64,000 nt of DNA from positions 1 through 64,000 of the forward strand of contig JAXGGA010005563.1 in NCBI GenBank assembly GCA_038373865.1. Reading direction: 5' to 3'. Shown piece by piece: positions 11,792 through 23,237 of this stretch. How positions within the stretch are numbered: position 1 is the stretch's first letter; every line of letters starts with the position of its first letter. Made by a program: the position numbers and the translations under genes. This DNA is from Uloborus plumipes. Its lineage: Eukaryota; Arthropoda; Arachnida; Araneae; Uloboridae. The notes below the pieces were generated by a model. That model searched no databases and was not told the origin of the DNA. It saw only the letters and a list, made by a program, of their open reading frames with translations.

Positions 11792-12616
11792 CTAGCTGCC
11801 AGGGCAGCTAGATTAGCTTCCTGCGGCATGCTGATGCATAACGTCCCCCCTCTCTAACTTTTACCTCATTCTGAAATTATATTATTTGATATAATTTAAT
11901 GTTCATTCGATTTCAAGACATACCACGCACGTGGCCCGGCGTTGCACGGGCACTTCGTGCCCTGAAAGTAGTGAGAAAAAAATTTAAAGAAACTACTCCC
12001 CGCCAAGGCGGCTCGCTTACAGGCGCTTCACGCCTTTACTTTTTTCCTATATAAAAAAATCATTCGAATTATTGAGATGCTTCACGCCTTCAAGATGGTG
12101 AGGAAAGTTCGTTCAGTAAGTTCAGGTCGCTCAAAGAAAAAAAGCAGACATAGATACTCAGTTTTTAATATAAGTAGATGGCTCTTCAACAAATAAATGT
12201 TTCAAAATATTACCAGTAGCTAGCGATAAAAATTCTACGTAAGTGGTCCGCTTATGAGTTTCGTGTTTGATTTAGTTAAGCCTTCATTCAAAATTCTCAT
12301 TATCATTGTTATCACCGTTTCATGGCAACGACGGTTTGCAAGAATGGATTTCATATTTAATCATTTATTAGGCTTAATCGCTTTAAATTTGACTACTTAT
12401 TAATTGATATCTTCGCTAATTAAAATCGTATAATTATATCAATTGAAACTAAAGAAGCTTGAAAAATTACCTATCTATCGGTACCTGGTTCGACTTTCAG
12501 TTCATTGGCGTTCAGGAGAAAGAAGCGTGACATAGAAAGATAGAAAGATAGTTAGAAAGAAAGATAGTTAGAAAGAAAGATAGTGAGAAAGATACTCAGT
12601 TTTTAATATAAGTAGA
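11792..12616 (-). mobile_element. Non-autonomous Helitron, copy 1
   Basis: Minus-strand start TCTACTTATATTAAAAACTG, end CTAG after a hairpin (AGCTGCC/GGCAGCT), inserted between A and T with no duplication. The partner copy is at 20719-21518. A second 5'-end-like copy occurs internally (12155-12178). Contains a GATA/GAAA-rich simple repeat near 12540-12590. Confidence 0.8.
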
Positions 12617-12930
12617 TAACCAGTTACTTTCGCTGGTACTTAACTAATCCTTTAAAGTAATTTTCAAATGTTATTTGTTACTTTGTCTTTTATGATAATT
12701 TATTTTCATTATTTAAATTCAAATTAATTGCAGATTAAATTAATTAAGACAAAAATAAAAATCTGCATTCTTAATTAATTCTTTTTTAGACATAGAACCC
12801 CCCCCCCCCCACCTTTGCCTTTTTTTTCCAACAAGCAAAAAAAACAATAAATTAAAAAAAACCCAATAAAACCCCAAAAAACCCAATAAAACCCTAAAAA
12901 ACCCGCCCGGGTTGGGTTTTTTGCAACCCT

Positions 12931-13037
12931 CAGCACATTCACACAAAGACAGGAGAGAGGAAGTACATCCATGCACGAGCCGAGATTCGAACCCGATCCT
13001 AGTGAGACTTTCCTGTCTACCAGACAGGGTGGTCGGC
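12931..13037 (-). mobile_element. tRNA-like SINE fragment
   Basis: On the minus strand a B box GGTTCGAATCTC follows an anticodon-loop-like CTCACTA (CAC). The downstream tail word ATGGATGTACTTCC resembles that of the 9122 SINE family. Short, probably truncated. Confidence 0.55.
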
Positions 13038-13223
13038 ACGGCGACAACGCATTAAACCAGCAGTCGGCAACCTAAATTAACTAGAGATCTACTTTCTAAA
13101 TTTGGTGTGAATACAAGATCGACTGGGGGGGGGGCATACACTGTGAAGTTGAGACTATGCTGACTTTAAACTGTAGGTTAACTGTAAATAAAAAAGACTA
13201 ATACTTATTCAGTCGTAATCTTA

Positions 13224-13411
13224 AGGCCCGGTTTCCTAGGAGTGAAATCGTCGATCTCTGGCGAGGCGACGGTCGCCGCTTTCTTCTGCGCATGCGCCTG
13301 AGCCGCAAATTGACGTCGCTTCATGCCACGCTCCAATCAAACTGGTTCTGATTCCAGCGTGCGTCGCGCCCGGCGTCGGCGACGATTCTCGGAAACCAAG
13401 CCTTTAAACTG
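13224..13411. mobile_element. GGTTTCCTAGGA MITE nested in hAT
   Basis: GC-rich unit with ends AGGCCCGGTTTCC and GGAAACCAAGCCT in TTAA/TTTAA-like context. Its body matches the inverted pair at 9376-9655. Confidence 0.65.
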
Positions 13412-13642
13412 CTAACAATGCTATGTTAACCTAAATCAAAATATTATTAGATACAAGTATCTTGTTTAAAATTGACAAATGGCTGACTATAAAATGGAAA
13501 ACTGAAAAATAACTTTTGATTTAGATGTAGAACCTAATTTTGTTCCAGAAATTAATGTTTAATAATTCCACTAAGATTCGAAATATGGCCGCGATCGAAT
13601 CAAAATGCGCTCGCGATCGAGCAGTCGATCGCGATCGATGTG

Positions 13643-14730
13643 CAGTGGCATAGGAACTTAGTATAAACTGGGGGAGCCCGGTGCAATTCCGGATCTTTGC
13701 GTTTTCTTGGGGGGGGGGGAGACACGCTTTTCGCCCCCTTACGCAAGATTAATTATAAATTCATAAATGTTCAAATAAACAAAAAGGAATTTAAAAACAC
13801 TAGAGGTGACCCGTGCGGAATTCCGCACAAAAAAAAAAAAAAGAAAAAAACTCTAAACTTAAATTAAATAAAATACCCAAGGCTACTACTAAACTAAATA
13901 CTAACGTTATCGCAAAACTACCATAGTATTTTGAAACAATAAAAGTTACAATTAAGGTTTACCGAGCTAAGCCTTGGCTTGAAATGTCGCATTTAAAATT
14001 GATTTGAACAACAATGGTAACGATTTTAACAGTTGAGCAAAAAATTTAACTTTTTCAAACTTCAATCGCTTATAAGTCGCTTAAACGTGGATTTTCGAGA
14101 TTCTCGTTACGCGGCGCTAGCGGAGAAACGTTCTAAAGAACGCATTTTTTTTAATCTTTCGAATGAAATCAAAATGGAGACGATACGACAATTATTTCGC
14201 TAGATAGAGTCAATTTTGTGCCCAAAAATTGAAGTTCGAATAAAAAACGAACCGACACTTTTTAGAGGGTGGGTCTAATTTTCGTCAATAGCCCGCGGGA
14301 TAAGCTTCAAAATCATAAATTTTCTTGCAATTCGATAAAGAAATGAGCGAGTTTCGACCGGGTATAGGATTCGGCTTAGAGAAATAATATATGGAGATTG
14401 CTAATATCTCTTTCTTCAGAAACATGATAAGTGAAACTATACTTTCATTTTTAATATGAACTTAGTTTAAGATGGAATATTTTCTCAGAAATAGGAAATC
14501 TCAAACTTCTCTGACGGCAAAATTTTCAAATGGTACTACAAAATGACTTTTAACGGTTTTCGGTGACATCGGGTAAATTTCCTAGGAAAAGTAGGTCGCA
14601 TATTTGAAAACAGCTTTGTAGAAAGAAATGGGCTACAAAATGTTGTAGCAAAGAAATTTTTCTGGGGGGAGCTGAGCCGATCTGAAATATTCCAGGGGGA
14701 GTCAGAGCTCCCCCGGTACCTACGCCCCTG
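13643..14730. mobile_element. hAT element with TCGATGTG duplication, nested
   Basis: Starts CAGTGGCATAGGAAC, ends GTACCTACGCCCCTG, and the exact 8-bp repeat TCGATGTG lies at 13635-13642 and 14731-14738. It sits inside the hAT at 13058-14751 and holds a Helitron 3' end at 13800. Confidence 0.85.
13800..13832 (-). mobile_element. Helitron 3' terminus
   Basis: On the minus strand a perfect hairpin GTGCGGAATTCCGCAC is followed by nine bases and CTAG, then T. The 5' end of this copy was not located; the element extends right from here. Confidence 0.5.
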
Positions 14731-14767
14731 TCGATGTGTTGCCTACCACTGCATTAAACATGAGTTA

Positions 14768-14875
14768 GCAATACACCACCAACTTGTTTCCTCTTACTTG
14801 CTGACGAGTGCCAAAGAGCACGAAACTGCAGTCCTTGATGGAATAAACAAACGAGTTGGCGGCGTATTGCATGTT
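14768..14875. repeat. 108-bp inverted repeat
   Basis: GCAATACACCACCAACTTG at the left is mirrored as CGAGTTGGCGGCGTATTGC at the right. Probably a tiny MITE; no duplication determined. Confidence 0.55.
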
Positions 14876-15151
14876 TCTGCCTCAGCCTTGGCTTAGGGGC
14901 GGTTACTGACTGCTATAAACATTGGTTATCTGCTTGTTCTAATTTTAGGGCGGGTGAGCATAAAAGTACTGCACCAATTGCAGTTATGCAGACAATTTTG
15001 ACATGTTTGAGATAAATTTCTGCATTAGAACATTTTTTTGGTGAAGGATATATTTTGGTCCCCAATTTTGAGGAATCCACTATTAATAATCTCGAAAAAA
15101 GAGTAAATATAATTGAAAAAACTTGCTGATTTTATGGTGGTATAGTACTTT

Positions 15152-15194
<43 letters not shown>

Positions 15195-15246
15195 TGCTGT
15201 TGTACAGCGTTTTTTTTTTTTTTTTTTTGCAGAAAATTTTAGGAAG
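14876..15246. other. Non-coding with TA and T runs
   Basis: Contains a (TA)n run at about 15156-15184 and poly-T stretches. No element or gene recognised. Confidence 0.45.
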
Positions 15247-15443
15247 GGGGCCACGTGGGCCTAGAGGTAGAGTATTCTCCTCGTAAGCAAGGGGTCACGG
15301 GTTCGACTCCCGCCTTACCCATGGATGTTATTTCATCCTCTTTGTGCCGTAAATCTGTCCTGTGTTTGTCAGGAGGTAAAGCGCATAGTACGCAGTCCTC
15401 ATGTGTGTTAAAACTGATGGCTTTTGGAAAAAAAAAAAAAAAA
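15247..15443 (+). mobile_element. tRNA-Thr-like SINE with poly-A tail
   Basis: Best copy of the family: tRNA-like head (GGGCCTAGAGGTAGAG A-box region, CTCGTAA loop, B box GGTTCGACTCCC), unrelated tail, and an A-run at 15428-15443. The A-tail supports LINE-mediated retroposition. Confidence 0.88.
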
Positions 15444-15819
15444 AATTAGGAAATTCATTCTATTCGCAGACAGTTTTAAAATGTATCCAGGTCTGACTGG
15501 GAGGGAGGGGAAGGCCCTCCCCTTCGACATTAGAACCCCCTCCCCTTTAATGTTCGCCCATGTTACGCATGATGCGCATGGACTAAAGCATTTTCACTCG
15601 AAGCCAGAGTGAACTCATTCATTGTGTGTTGTTCCCTGCTAATCAGGAGGCCAGATAACATTTTTCGCTAATCTGGTGGCAACGGCGCTGAGATAAGCGC
15701 AATCAGAGAGCACAACAACACGCGGATTTATTGTTTCATGAGTCGTGCCGACGCGCTATGGAGGTAAGTGTCGTTAATCTTTCGAACTCGGAATTTATGA
15801 GCGTTTTTTAGATTTCTAA
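15444..15819. other. Non-coding, nothing recognised
   Basis: No transposon ends, RNA or coding motif recognised. Confidence 0.4.
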
Positions 15820-16739
15820 CCCATTTATGCCCAGTAGCCTAAAAACGGGACGTTTGTTAGTTACTTCATACAAATACAGTAGAGAACCAATTATCCGGGA
15901 TGTTTGGGACCACAGCTATCCCGAATAACTGAATTTCCAGGTTTTCTGGATCGCTACGAAGCGATATTTGCCAATTGTTTATAAAACCCAAGTTACAATA
16001 ACAAATAGTAATGCATCTTAAAATCTGAAGAGAAAACGATCCAGAAGTGCTTATAGATATTACAATATTAAAAATTTATGAGCTATATGCCACCTATATG
16101 GTATTAATGAAGAAACAGTTCATATTCATTTAGGTCTTTCAAAAGAAAAAAAAAAAGCTCTTCATTTTCTTTTTTTTAGAAATTGCCAAAAATGCGTATT
16201 TTAAAAAGTGGCGGAAAAATCGACAAAATGTTGCCGGTTTTCTGGTTTCCCGGTATTTTCGTTCCCGGATAAAAGGTTCTGTACTGTACCTGTAATGGGT
16301 ATATCATTTTACTGAAGCTATATTTCGCAAGTTAAATAGACCTTCTTCTTAAGAAAACCAGATAGAGCCACTCGTTGGACATCAGAGTTTATTTATTGAC
16401 AGCTATTTTCAGACAAATCAGTCAAGCAACGATCCAGCATGGGTAGCCGCAGAAAGTAAGTTTTTTTTGCGACCCTTTTTTTCATAAAATCAAACTGTTT
16501 TACAATGATTTGCTTAAAATGGATCACAGATGCCTTCTGTCATGTTACTTTGGAAAATAAAGTCATGTAAGCGCGTATTTTGCTCACATATATGCAAAAT
16601 ATCTCATAAACAGGACGTTAAAAAATTAATAAATATGGCAACGGCGAACTATTTTAAGCCTAAAATGTATGTGAACCTTTTCAAGTAAGAGTTTTAATCA
16701 AAAAAAAAAAAAATTAAAAAAAAATTGGCCATAAATGGG
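15820..16739. mobile_element. TTAA-type MITE with CCCATTTATG ends
   Basis: CCCATTTATG at the left and CATAAATGGG at the right, flanked by CTAA and TTAA, a one-base-diverged TTAA duplication. Holds the nested Tigger-like MITE at 15877-16286. Confidence 0.65.
15877..16286. mobile_element. 410-bp Tigger/pogo-like MITE
   Basis: CAGTAGAGAACC ... GGTTCTGTACTG flanked by TA on both sides (15875-15876, 16287-16288). Interior has CCGGG/TTTCTGG words near both ends. Same family as the split copy at 7590-8833. Confidence 0.85.
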
Positions 16740-16931
16740 TTAATGCTCCTGTCAGGGCCGGATTAAAGATTTGTGCTCCTGTGCACAAATCGTTGTGAGG
16801 TGGAAACGCTCGGGCTCATCCAGGGCCGGATCAAAGATTTGGAGGCCTCTAGGCATTTGAAATGAGGGTGGGGGGGGGGGGAGGCCTTCACCATACGGAT
16901 TTGATAAATGAGATTTTAAATAACTGATATA

Positions 16932-17582
16932 CAGGGTGTCCACTCCTATCATGGCCCAATAGCTAATTTCTAAACCGTTAGAGATAAGCATATAGTTTAT
17001 TTAGGAAAAAATCTCCAAATTACGAAAGGAATTTTGGGTCTATTCAATGTTTTTCAAAAAATCAAATTTTGAAAGAGTTACGAAATTTAAATTTTTATAC
17101 AGCCCCCCAGTCCTATCAATCATATTTAGTAAAACATTCTTGACACTGTAACGTTTAAAACTAAAAAAAAATCACTGTTCTACCACAAAAATTGACCGAG
17201 TTATGACGTTTTGAAAAATCAAGATTTTGCATTATTTCATGACGTCATCGAGAGATCGCTTAAGGGACCGTATGCGAAATCCTTCAAAATCTTGATTTTT
17301 CAAAACGTCATAACTCGGTCAATTTTTGTGGTAGAACAGTGATTTTTTTTTAGTTTTAAACGTTACAGTGTCAAGAATGTTTTACTAAATATGATTGATA
17401 GGACTGGGGGGCTGTATAAAACTCTAAATTTCGTAACTCTTTCAAAATTTGATTTTTTGAAAAACATTGAATAGACCCAAAATTCCTTTCGTAATTTAGA
17501 GATTTTTTCCTAGATGAACTATATGCTTATCTCTAACGGTTAAGAAATTAGCTATTGGGCCACGATAGGAGTGGACACCCTG
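16932..17582. mobile_element. 651-bp palindromic element, copy 1
   Basis: Starts CAGGGTGTCCACTCC, ends with the complement, TA on both sides. Two arms of about 300 bp pair along their whole length around a spacer containing CATGACGTCATCG. Two more 651-bp copies are at 31518 and 36072. No coding capacity. TA duplication suggests mariner-type mobilisation. Confidence 0.9.
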
Positions 17583-17656
17583 TATAGTGTGCAAATATAT
17601 TTTAATTATTTAAAATTGTTGTTATGGAATACATAATCAATCATAAGGGTTGATCA

Positions 17657-19018
17657 TACTACTATTAATATCTGTCCGCGTCTGTCTGTCTGTCTGTCTG
17701 AAGCTTGAACTCCTCAAAAACCGCTGAGCGTAAAGACTCAAACATAATACCATTCGATTCGAAATTTTCTAAGGAAGACAATAAGACCAACCGCGTAATT
17801 GTACGACGTTAATTAGCTGAGATATTAATTAAAACGTTAATTAAATTTTTTGCACTTTTAAAATTCCAAGACATTTATTTCTTTCAGTTGCCATTTTAAA
17901 TTAAAGCGTTAATTAAATGGTTGAACTATTTAAAATTCCAAGACTTTTATTTCTTACCGTTGCCATTTTGAATTAAAACGTTAATTAAATTATTGAACTA
18001 TTTAAAATTCCAAGACATTTATTTGTTTCCGTAGCTATTTAAATTAAAGCGTTAATTAAATTGTTGATATTTAAAATTCCAAGACTTATTTCTTACCGTT
18101 GCCATTTTGAATTAAAACGTTAATTAAATTATTGAACTATTTAAAATTCCAAGACTTTTATTTCTTTCCGTAGCCATTTTAAATTAAAGCGTTAATTAAA
18201 TTATTGAACTATTTAAAATTCCAAGACATTTATTTCTTACCGTTGCCATTTTAAATTAAAACGTTAATTAAATTATTGAACTTTTTAAAATTAAAGAGTG
18301 CTATTTCTTTCCATTGTCATTTTGAATACGTGTTACAACAAAGTTCTAACAATTGTTTTTATTCTAATTATCAATGACTTATATTTTTTCTCTGGTATAC
18401 CATTTTGAAAATGTGTTTTTTAAATAAAACTGCAATTGCTGTTTTTAGAAGGGACTTTTTTTGGCTGCGATCCAAATATTAAAAGAACTTTATCGTTTAG
18501 AATTTTGCAATTAATTTTACAAGAAGAAAGCGATTTGTTTTTGGTAAGGAATTTTACTTGTTATTTAGGGAGAGTGCTAAGTATGCGCTACTTGACATCG
18601 TCTTTTTTTTTTGAGGAAGCATGTGCAAATAATTCGACTGATTCTTTGATGCAGGAAAGCTTTTTAGCGAGCCGCTTTAGCGGGGAGTAATTTGTTGGAA
18701 CTTTCCTTGGTACTTTAAAGGAGAGCCGCCTTGGCGGCGAATAGTTTTTTGAAACTTTCCTCGCTACTGTAAAGGCGAGCCACCTTGACGGCGAGTAAAC
18801 TGTTTAAACTTTCCTCAATACTTAAAAGGCGAGCCGCCTTGGTGGCGAGTAGTTTGTTGAAACTGTCCTCGCTACTGTAAAGGCGAGCCGCCTTGGCGGC
18901 GAGTAGGTTATTTAAACTTTCCTCACTACTTTAAAGGCGAGCTGCCTTGGCGGCGAGTAGTTTTCTGAAACTGCCTTCACTACATTACAGCCCGTGCAAC
19001 GCCGGGCCACGCAGCTAG
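17657..19018 (+). mobile_element. Helitron-like element with two tandem arrays, copy 1
   Basis: Starts near TACTACTATTAATATCTG, then CTGT repeats. The 3' end has hairpin GCCCG/CGGGC, then CACGCAGCTAG followed by T. Internal arrays: about 70-bp units (CCAAGACATTTATTTC...) at 17860-18300 and about 60-bp GC-rich units (GGCGAGCCGCCTTGGCGG) at 18660-18990. Other copies: 39744-40989 and 41928-43165. Confidence 0.7.
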
Positions 19019-20197
19019 TGTTACAGGTATAAACAGTGTTGATGGTGAGCAAGGCTTAGTTTTCATACAGGGAGTAAAGCTCCTGCACTTACGAAATTTA
19101 ATATTTCAGGCGAAATTCATGCTATTCACGCGATAGAATGATCTGTGGGTACTTCTTGCACCTCTTTTGGTAGAAATGGTGATGAGAGAGAAGTTGGATC
19201 GAAGTATGAGCGTTTACTTACGTTCTATTCGCATAGTGCGTCAAATAATGTTCTTAACGTTTAGCTTAGTACCATCTAAAGTTAAAAATTGATATCTTTG
19301 GGATTTCTAGGGGCCCATAGGCCTACGTTGTCTATTCAGTAATCCGGCCGAAAATGTGTCATCGAGCCCAGAAGCCATTCGATGTTAGTTCACGGGAGGT
19401 CACTGTGACCTCCCAATAACTTCCGCATTCGGCACATTTAGCTCACGATTCGGCAATTCGAAGACAAAATTGCAACATTCAGATAATTTGTTCGTTTTAG
19501 TTTTTAGAATTGTTTTTTAAAAGATGCCTAATGTTTTTTCTCACTAAATGTTATGCGTGTCGGACATGTGTGCATGCTCGCATTTTATCATTCGGTAAAA
19601 TTTGAACTTCATTCGGCAAATGGATAATTTTCCCCCTCCCCAAAATTTTAGTTCGGGTCGTCCCTGATCGAGCCCGAGTGAAACCTTCTTGTGTCAAGTA
19701 CCGACATACAGTCTGACCTAACGAAAGGTTAGTCTCGGCAGTTGTAACTGCGATTGGTTCGAAATGCTTTTTTTTTTTTTAATTTTTAAATCTCTCTGTT
19801 AATGAGGCATGTTTTGAAAAAGATTCTTCATTCAGGGAAGTTTGTAAATTTTATCAAAATGCTCCACTTCAAACGCATGACATATTTTAATAATAATCTA
19901 AAACAAACAAATGATAAAAAAGTGTTGAGAATTGTTTTCTGTTTTTATTTTTGCTGAACTTTCACATTGATTGAACTGATTCGGATGTTCGCTCCCCCCC
20001 CCCAACCCCCAAATCAAAAAACATTTTTACCGAGCATAAAAATTTTGAAATTTTTGGGGGTCTAAGGCGTCTTACCCCCTTAGGGCCCCCAAGCAGACTG
20101 TTTCCGAACGCAGCTACCATCTGTCTGCCTCTCAGCGAAGTGCAAGGAGTGGTACTCAAAAGCTTCGGCATGATTCCAGCCATGTAGGATTCATAAC
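19019..20197. other. Non-coding, nothing firmly recognised
   Basis: Includes the possible hAT right end near 19349. No gene is supported; C- and G-runs occur near 19990 and 20060. Confidence 0.4.
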
Positions 20198-21610
20198 TAG
20201 GGATGCACCGATTAATCGGCAACACCGATTAATCGGCCATAATCGGCCACTTTGCCGATTATTAGTAATCGACAAAATCGGGCCGATTAATCGGTAAAAA
20301 AATATTTTTTTAATTTTATTCTCAAAGTATACTTTCATTACGAAACTACGATAAATAATTTTATTTACAGTAATAATAATCCTCACAGTTGATATAAAGT
20401 TTTTAATAAATTAATTCTCCTCTACTTTGAATAAATATACATAGACAATGTTGCAACATTTTTCATGTGGCGACAGTTTCCTCCTTAGTATTCTGTAGTA
20501 CAGTGTTTTAGATAACCTCTCATTTTCACAAAGAATAAAAGTCTTAAATTAAATTGCTACTAATGACTAAAAAATTAAATTAAAAGTACTCCTAAATTAG
20601 AGTACAGACTCCCTTCCCCTTTTTCTGAATTTTTATGTCCAATTAACATAATTAACAATGTGTTAATGTAATGTTATTGACAATAATATGAAAAATGGTT
20701 CTAAGAAATGTGAAAAAATCTACTTATATTAAAAACTGAGTATCTTTCTAACTATCTTTCTTTCTAACTATCTTTCTATGTCACGCTTCTTTCTCCTGAA
20801 CGCCAATGACCTGAAAGTCGAACCAGGTACCGATAGATAGGTAATTTTTCAGGCTTCTTTAGTTTCAATCGATATAATTATACGATTTTAATTAGCGAAG
20901 ATATCAATTAATAAGTAGTCAAGTTTAAAGCGATTAAGCCTAATAAATGATTAAATATGAAATCCATTCTTGCAAACCGTCGTTGCTATGAAACAGTGAT
21001 AACAATGATAATGAGAATTTTGAATGAAGGCTTAACTAAATCAAACACGAAACTCATAAGCGGGCCACTTACGTAGAATTTTTATCGCTAGCTACTGGTA
21101 ATATTTTGAAACATTCATTTGTTGAAGAGCCATCTACTTATATTAAAAACTGAGTATCTATGTCTGCTTTTTTCCCTTGAGCGAGTTGAACTTACTGAAA
21201 CTTTCCTCACCATCTTGAAGGCGCGAAGCATCTCAATAATTCGAATGATTTTTTTTTATATAGGAAAAAAGTAAAGGCGTGAAGCGCCTGTAAGCGAGCC
21301 GCCTTGGCGGGGAGTAGTTTCTTTAAATTTTTTTCTCACTACTTTCAGGGCACGAAGTGCCCGTGCAACGCCGGGCCACGTGCGTGGTATGTTTTGAAAT
21401 CGAATGAACATTAAATTATATCAAATAATATAACTTCAGAATGAGGTAAAAGTTAGAGAGGGGGGACGTTATGCATCAACATGCCGCAGGAAGCTAATCT
21501 AGCTGCCCTGGCAGCTAGTATTGAAATTATTTTGTGAAAATTGGGAAAATAGAAAAAAAATCTTCTCTTGGAAATAAATTACTTACTATTTCTAAACTCG
21601 GAATTGTATA
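20198..21610 (+). mobile_element. 5' part of a hAT element, 3' part missing
   Basis: TAGGGATGCACCGATTAATC and the following body match the complete 734-bp copy at 43302-44035. The match continues after a Helitron (20719-21518) up to the left end of the Harbinger element. The last roughly 145 bp expected from the other copy are not found beyond the Harbinger. Confidence 0.75.
20719..21518 (+). mobile_element. Non-autonomous Helitron, copy 2, with empty-site proof
   Basis: TCTACTTATATTAAAAACTG ... hairpin AGCTGCC/GGCAGCT ... CTAG, between A (20718) and T (21519). The host hAT sequence on both sides joins seamlessly when compared with the unoccupied hAT copy near 43790, giving clean insertion without duplication. 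A second 5'-end-like sequence lies at about 21135. Confidence 0.85.
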
Positions 21611-21657
21611 AGGCAGAGCGCACACTGAGCAGACACGCGTCTGAGACCAAAATGTCT
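21611..21657 (+). repeat. Harbinger left terminal inverted repeat
   Basis: AGGCAGAGCGCACACTGAGC followed by AGACACGCGTCTGAGAC. Pairs with 31009-31055 with few differences. Words of GTGTCTGATG type recur subterminally at both ends. Confidence 0.88.
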
Positions 21658-21779
21658 GCACAATAGCGCAAAGGAGAAACCCTGTTGCACGCACATCGAG
21701 AAGACAGCGATGTCTTCGTCGTGTCGCGACCGTGTCTGATGCTTGCCCTCGGAACGGCTCATGCGCTATTCTGGAACAC

Positions 21780-21963
21780 ATGTCTCACGCATGTCTGATG
21801 TCTTCAAATATGGCGGCTGCTGATGAATTCGAAGCGAACAAGAATTTGTTGATAGAAATAGCGAAACATGATATTCTATACAACTATAATAAAAAGGCTT
21901 ATTCTAACAAATATGTTACAGAGAAAAAGTGGCACGAGGTAGCACACAAGCTCAACTCTACTG
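21780..21963 (+). CDS. Harbinger MADF-BESS protein, exon 1
   Basis: First exon of the transposon's accessory DNA-binding protein. In-frame ATGs occur at 21780, 21798 and 21810; the last two are followed by SSNMAAADEF and look most natural. The exon encodes the first half of a MADF (Myb/SANT-like) domain: LLIEIAKHDILYN, then KKWHEVAHKLN, the spaced hydrophobic/Trp pattern of the three-helix fold. It ends CTACTG|GTAAGT in phase 1, which joins exon 2 in frame. Harbinger elements usually encode such a protein, which is thought to bind termini and help bring transposase to the nucleus; that role is family knowledge. The spliced product would be about 280-292 residues. Confidence 0.82.
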
Positions 21964-22733
21964 GTAAGTAACTTTTCCTAATAAAAATTATTAATTATTT
22001 GTTCTGTAGCAATACATCCAATGCAGTGTTGACAAATTTTCAATTGCTGTTGCAGCTTAATTTCATCATTGTTTCGTAAACATTTTTGGAAACATTTTAA
22101 AGTTAGCAACTGCTTTTGATCTTTTGCAGCAATCGCTTTCCAAGTTTTTGTCAGTTTTCAAAAGTTCGAACTAAATTTTTGACACTTATCAAGCAAGGAT
22201 CGCTAATTTATATCATGAAATGTATCAGATCTTTATTTAAAAATTCCCTAGTTTCTGATATTTTTCTATATTTATTTTTGAAACTACGATATTTCATTTA
22301 CTATTTATTAATCTGATTCATTAATTTCTAACCAGTATAATTATTTAAAACAATTAAAAACTTACTTTCTGTCAGTTGTTTATAATATGCTAAATTGTTA
22401 TTAACTAGATATGTCTAACGTTTTTATTTGATATTAATAAAATTATCAAGTTTAGTATTATCAATTTTTATAGAGAACATTTTTTTAATTGCCAAAATAG
22501 CCAGTGGCGAAATTATTAATGTTCTATATCAGTTTTGAAGCACTAAATTATCACATTTCTTACAGTAAATATAATTGTAAATATTCTTACAATGACTAAA
22601 ACTTAATATGTAATTTTTTCTTAAAATAAATTTATTAACAATGAAAGAAACACAATTTTAGGTCTATATAGTCTTTTGTATGTTTGTTTATAAATCTCCA
22701 ATAAGTACAACTTATTTTTCCTGCTATGCTGAG

Positions 22734-22963
22734 CACAAAAGTGGTATTTGCACTTTTTACTTATATTGGATTATTGTCATGAACTGGTTCTTCATAACTT
22801 GTTTTATTGATGTACAATGTTTTATGAGCATTTGTGAATAAGAATTAGTTTTTTTTTTAATTCTAAAAAAGTGAAATGTGGATCAGATTTGGAACATAAA
22901 ACTTTAAAAAGCTGTTTTTCATTTTGAACTCTGCTGCAGATTCAACTTTTGCACTTGGCACTG
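22734..22963. mobile_element. Diverged GCACAAAAGTGGTATC MITE in MADF intron 1
   Basis: GAGCACAAAAGTGGTATTTG at the left and an eroded inverse near 22945-22963. Same family as 37752-37992. Confidence 0.45.
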
Positions 22964-23080
22964 CAGTATATTTCTCAGTCTAAGCTTAGAATGACATCAG
23001 TTATTTTCCTAAATAAGTTTTTTTTTTCTTTCAAATTTTATTTGTGCATTTTAAATAAATGTTTATTTCCTTATTTCTAG

Positions 23081-23237
23081 CTGTTCAATGCAAGAGTAAG
23101 TGGAAGAACATACGGAACTGCTATTTACGGCATTTGAGGACACAGCCCAAAAGTGGTTCCTCGGGAGCTGCCCGCAAAAGGCCCTACTACCTCCAAGAGT
23201 ACCTGGACTTCTTAACGCCTTATACCAGACCAAAACA
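23081..23237 (+). CDS. Harbinger MADF-BESS protein, exon 2
   Basis: Acceptor TTATTTCTAG| and donor AACA|GTAAGA give phase 1 in and phase 2 out, matching both neighbours. It encodes the second half of the MADF domain: CKSKWKNIRNCYLRHLR followed by GSSGAARKRPYYLQEYLDFL, with the invariant KWKxIR and the Tyr/Leu pattern ending in a FL. The upstream intron (21964-23080) holds a diverged MITE near 22734-22963. Alternative: a captured host MADF gene, but the position inside the Harbinger ends makes a transposon gene far more likely. Confidence 0.82.

Larger units (their letters stand above)
11213..12930. mobile_element. hAT-like element with CAGGGTTGCAAAAAACCC ends
   Basis: Left end CAGGGTTGCAAAAAACCC faces right end GGGTTTTTTGCAACCCT, with many AAAACCC/GGGTTTT words subterminally. 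I could not find a flanking duplication, so the pairing may be rearranged. A 176-bp MITE and a Helitron are nested inside. Confidence 0.55.
13058..14751. mobile_element. hAT element with CATTAAAC duplication
   Basis: Begins CAGCAGTCGGCAACC and ends TTGCCTACCACTG, flanked by exact 8-bp CATTAAAC at 13050-13057 and 14752-14759. Interior has ATCGATCG-rich stretches. Nested inside are a small MITE (13224-13411) and another hAT (13643-14730). No transposase. Confidence 0.85.
16820..19349. mobile_element. Possible old hAT with CAGGGCCGGAT ends
   Basis: GGGCCGGATCAAAG near 16822 (a similar copy at 16756) faces AGTAATCCGGCC near 19349. This is a common hAT terminus. No duplication was found, and the pairing across the nested palindrome and Helitron is tentative. 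Confidence 0.35.

Noticed and set aside
9122..15443. Functional tRNA-Thr genes at 9122, 10148 and 15247
   Set aside because: All copies share a long non-tRNA tail, one with poly-A, and vary in the stems; they are SINEs.
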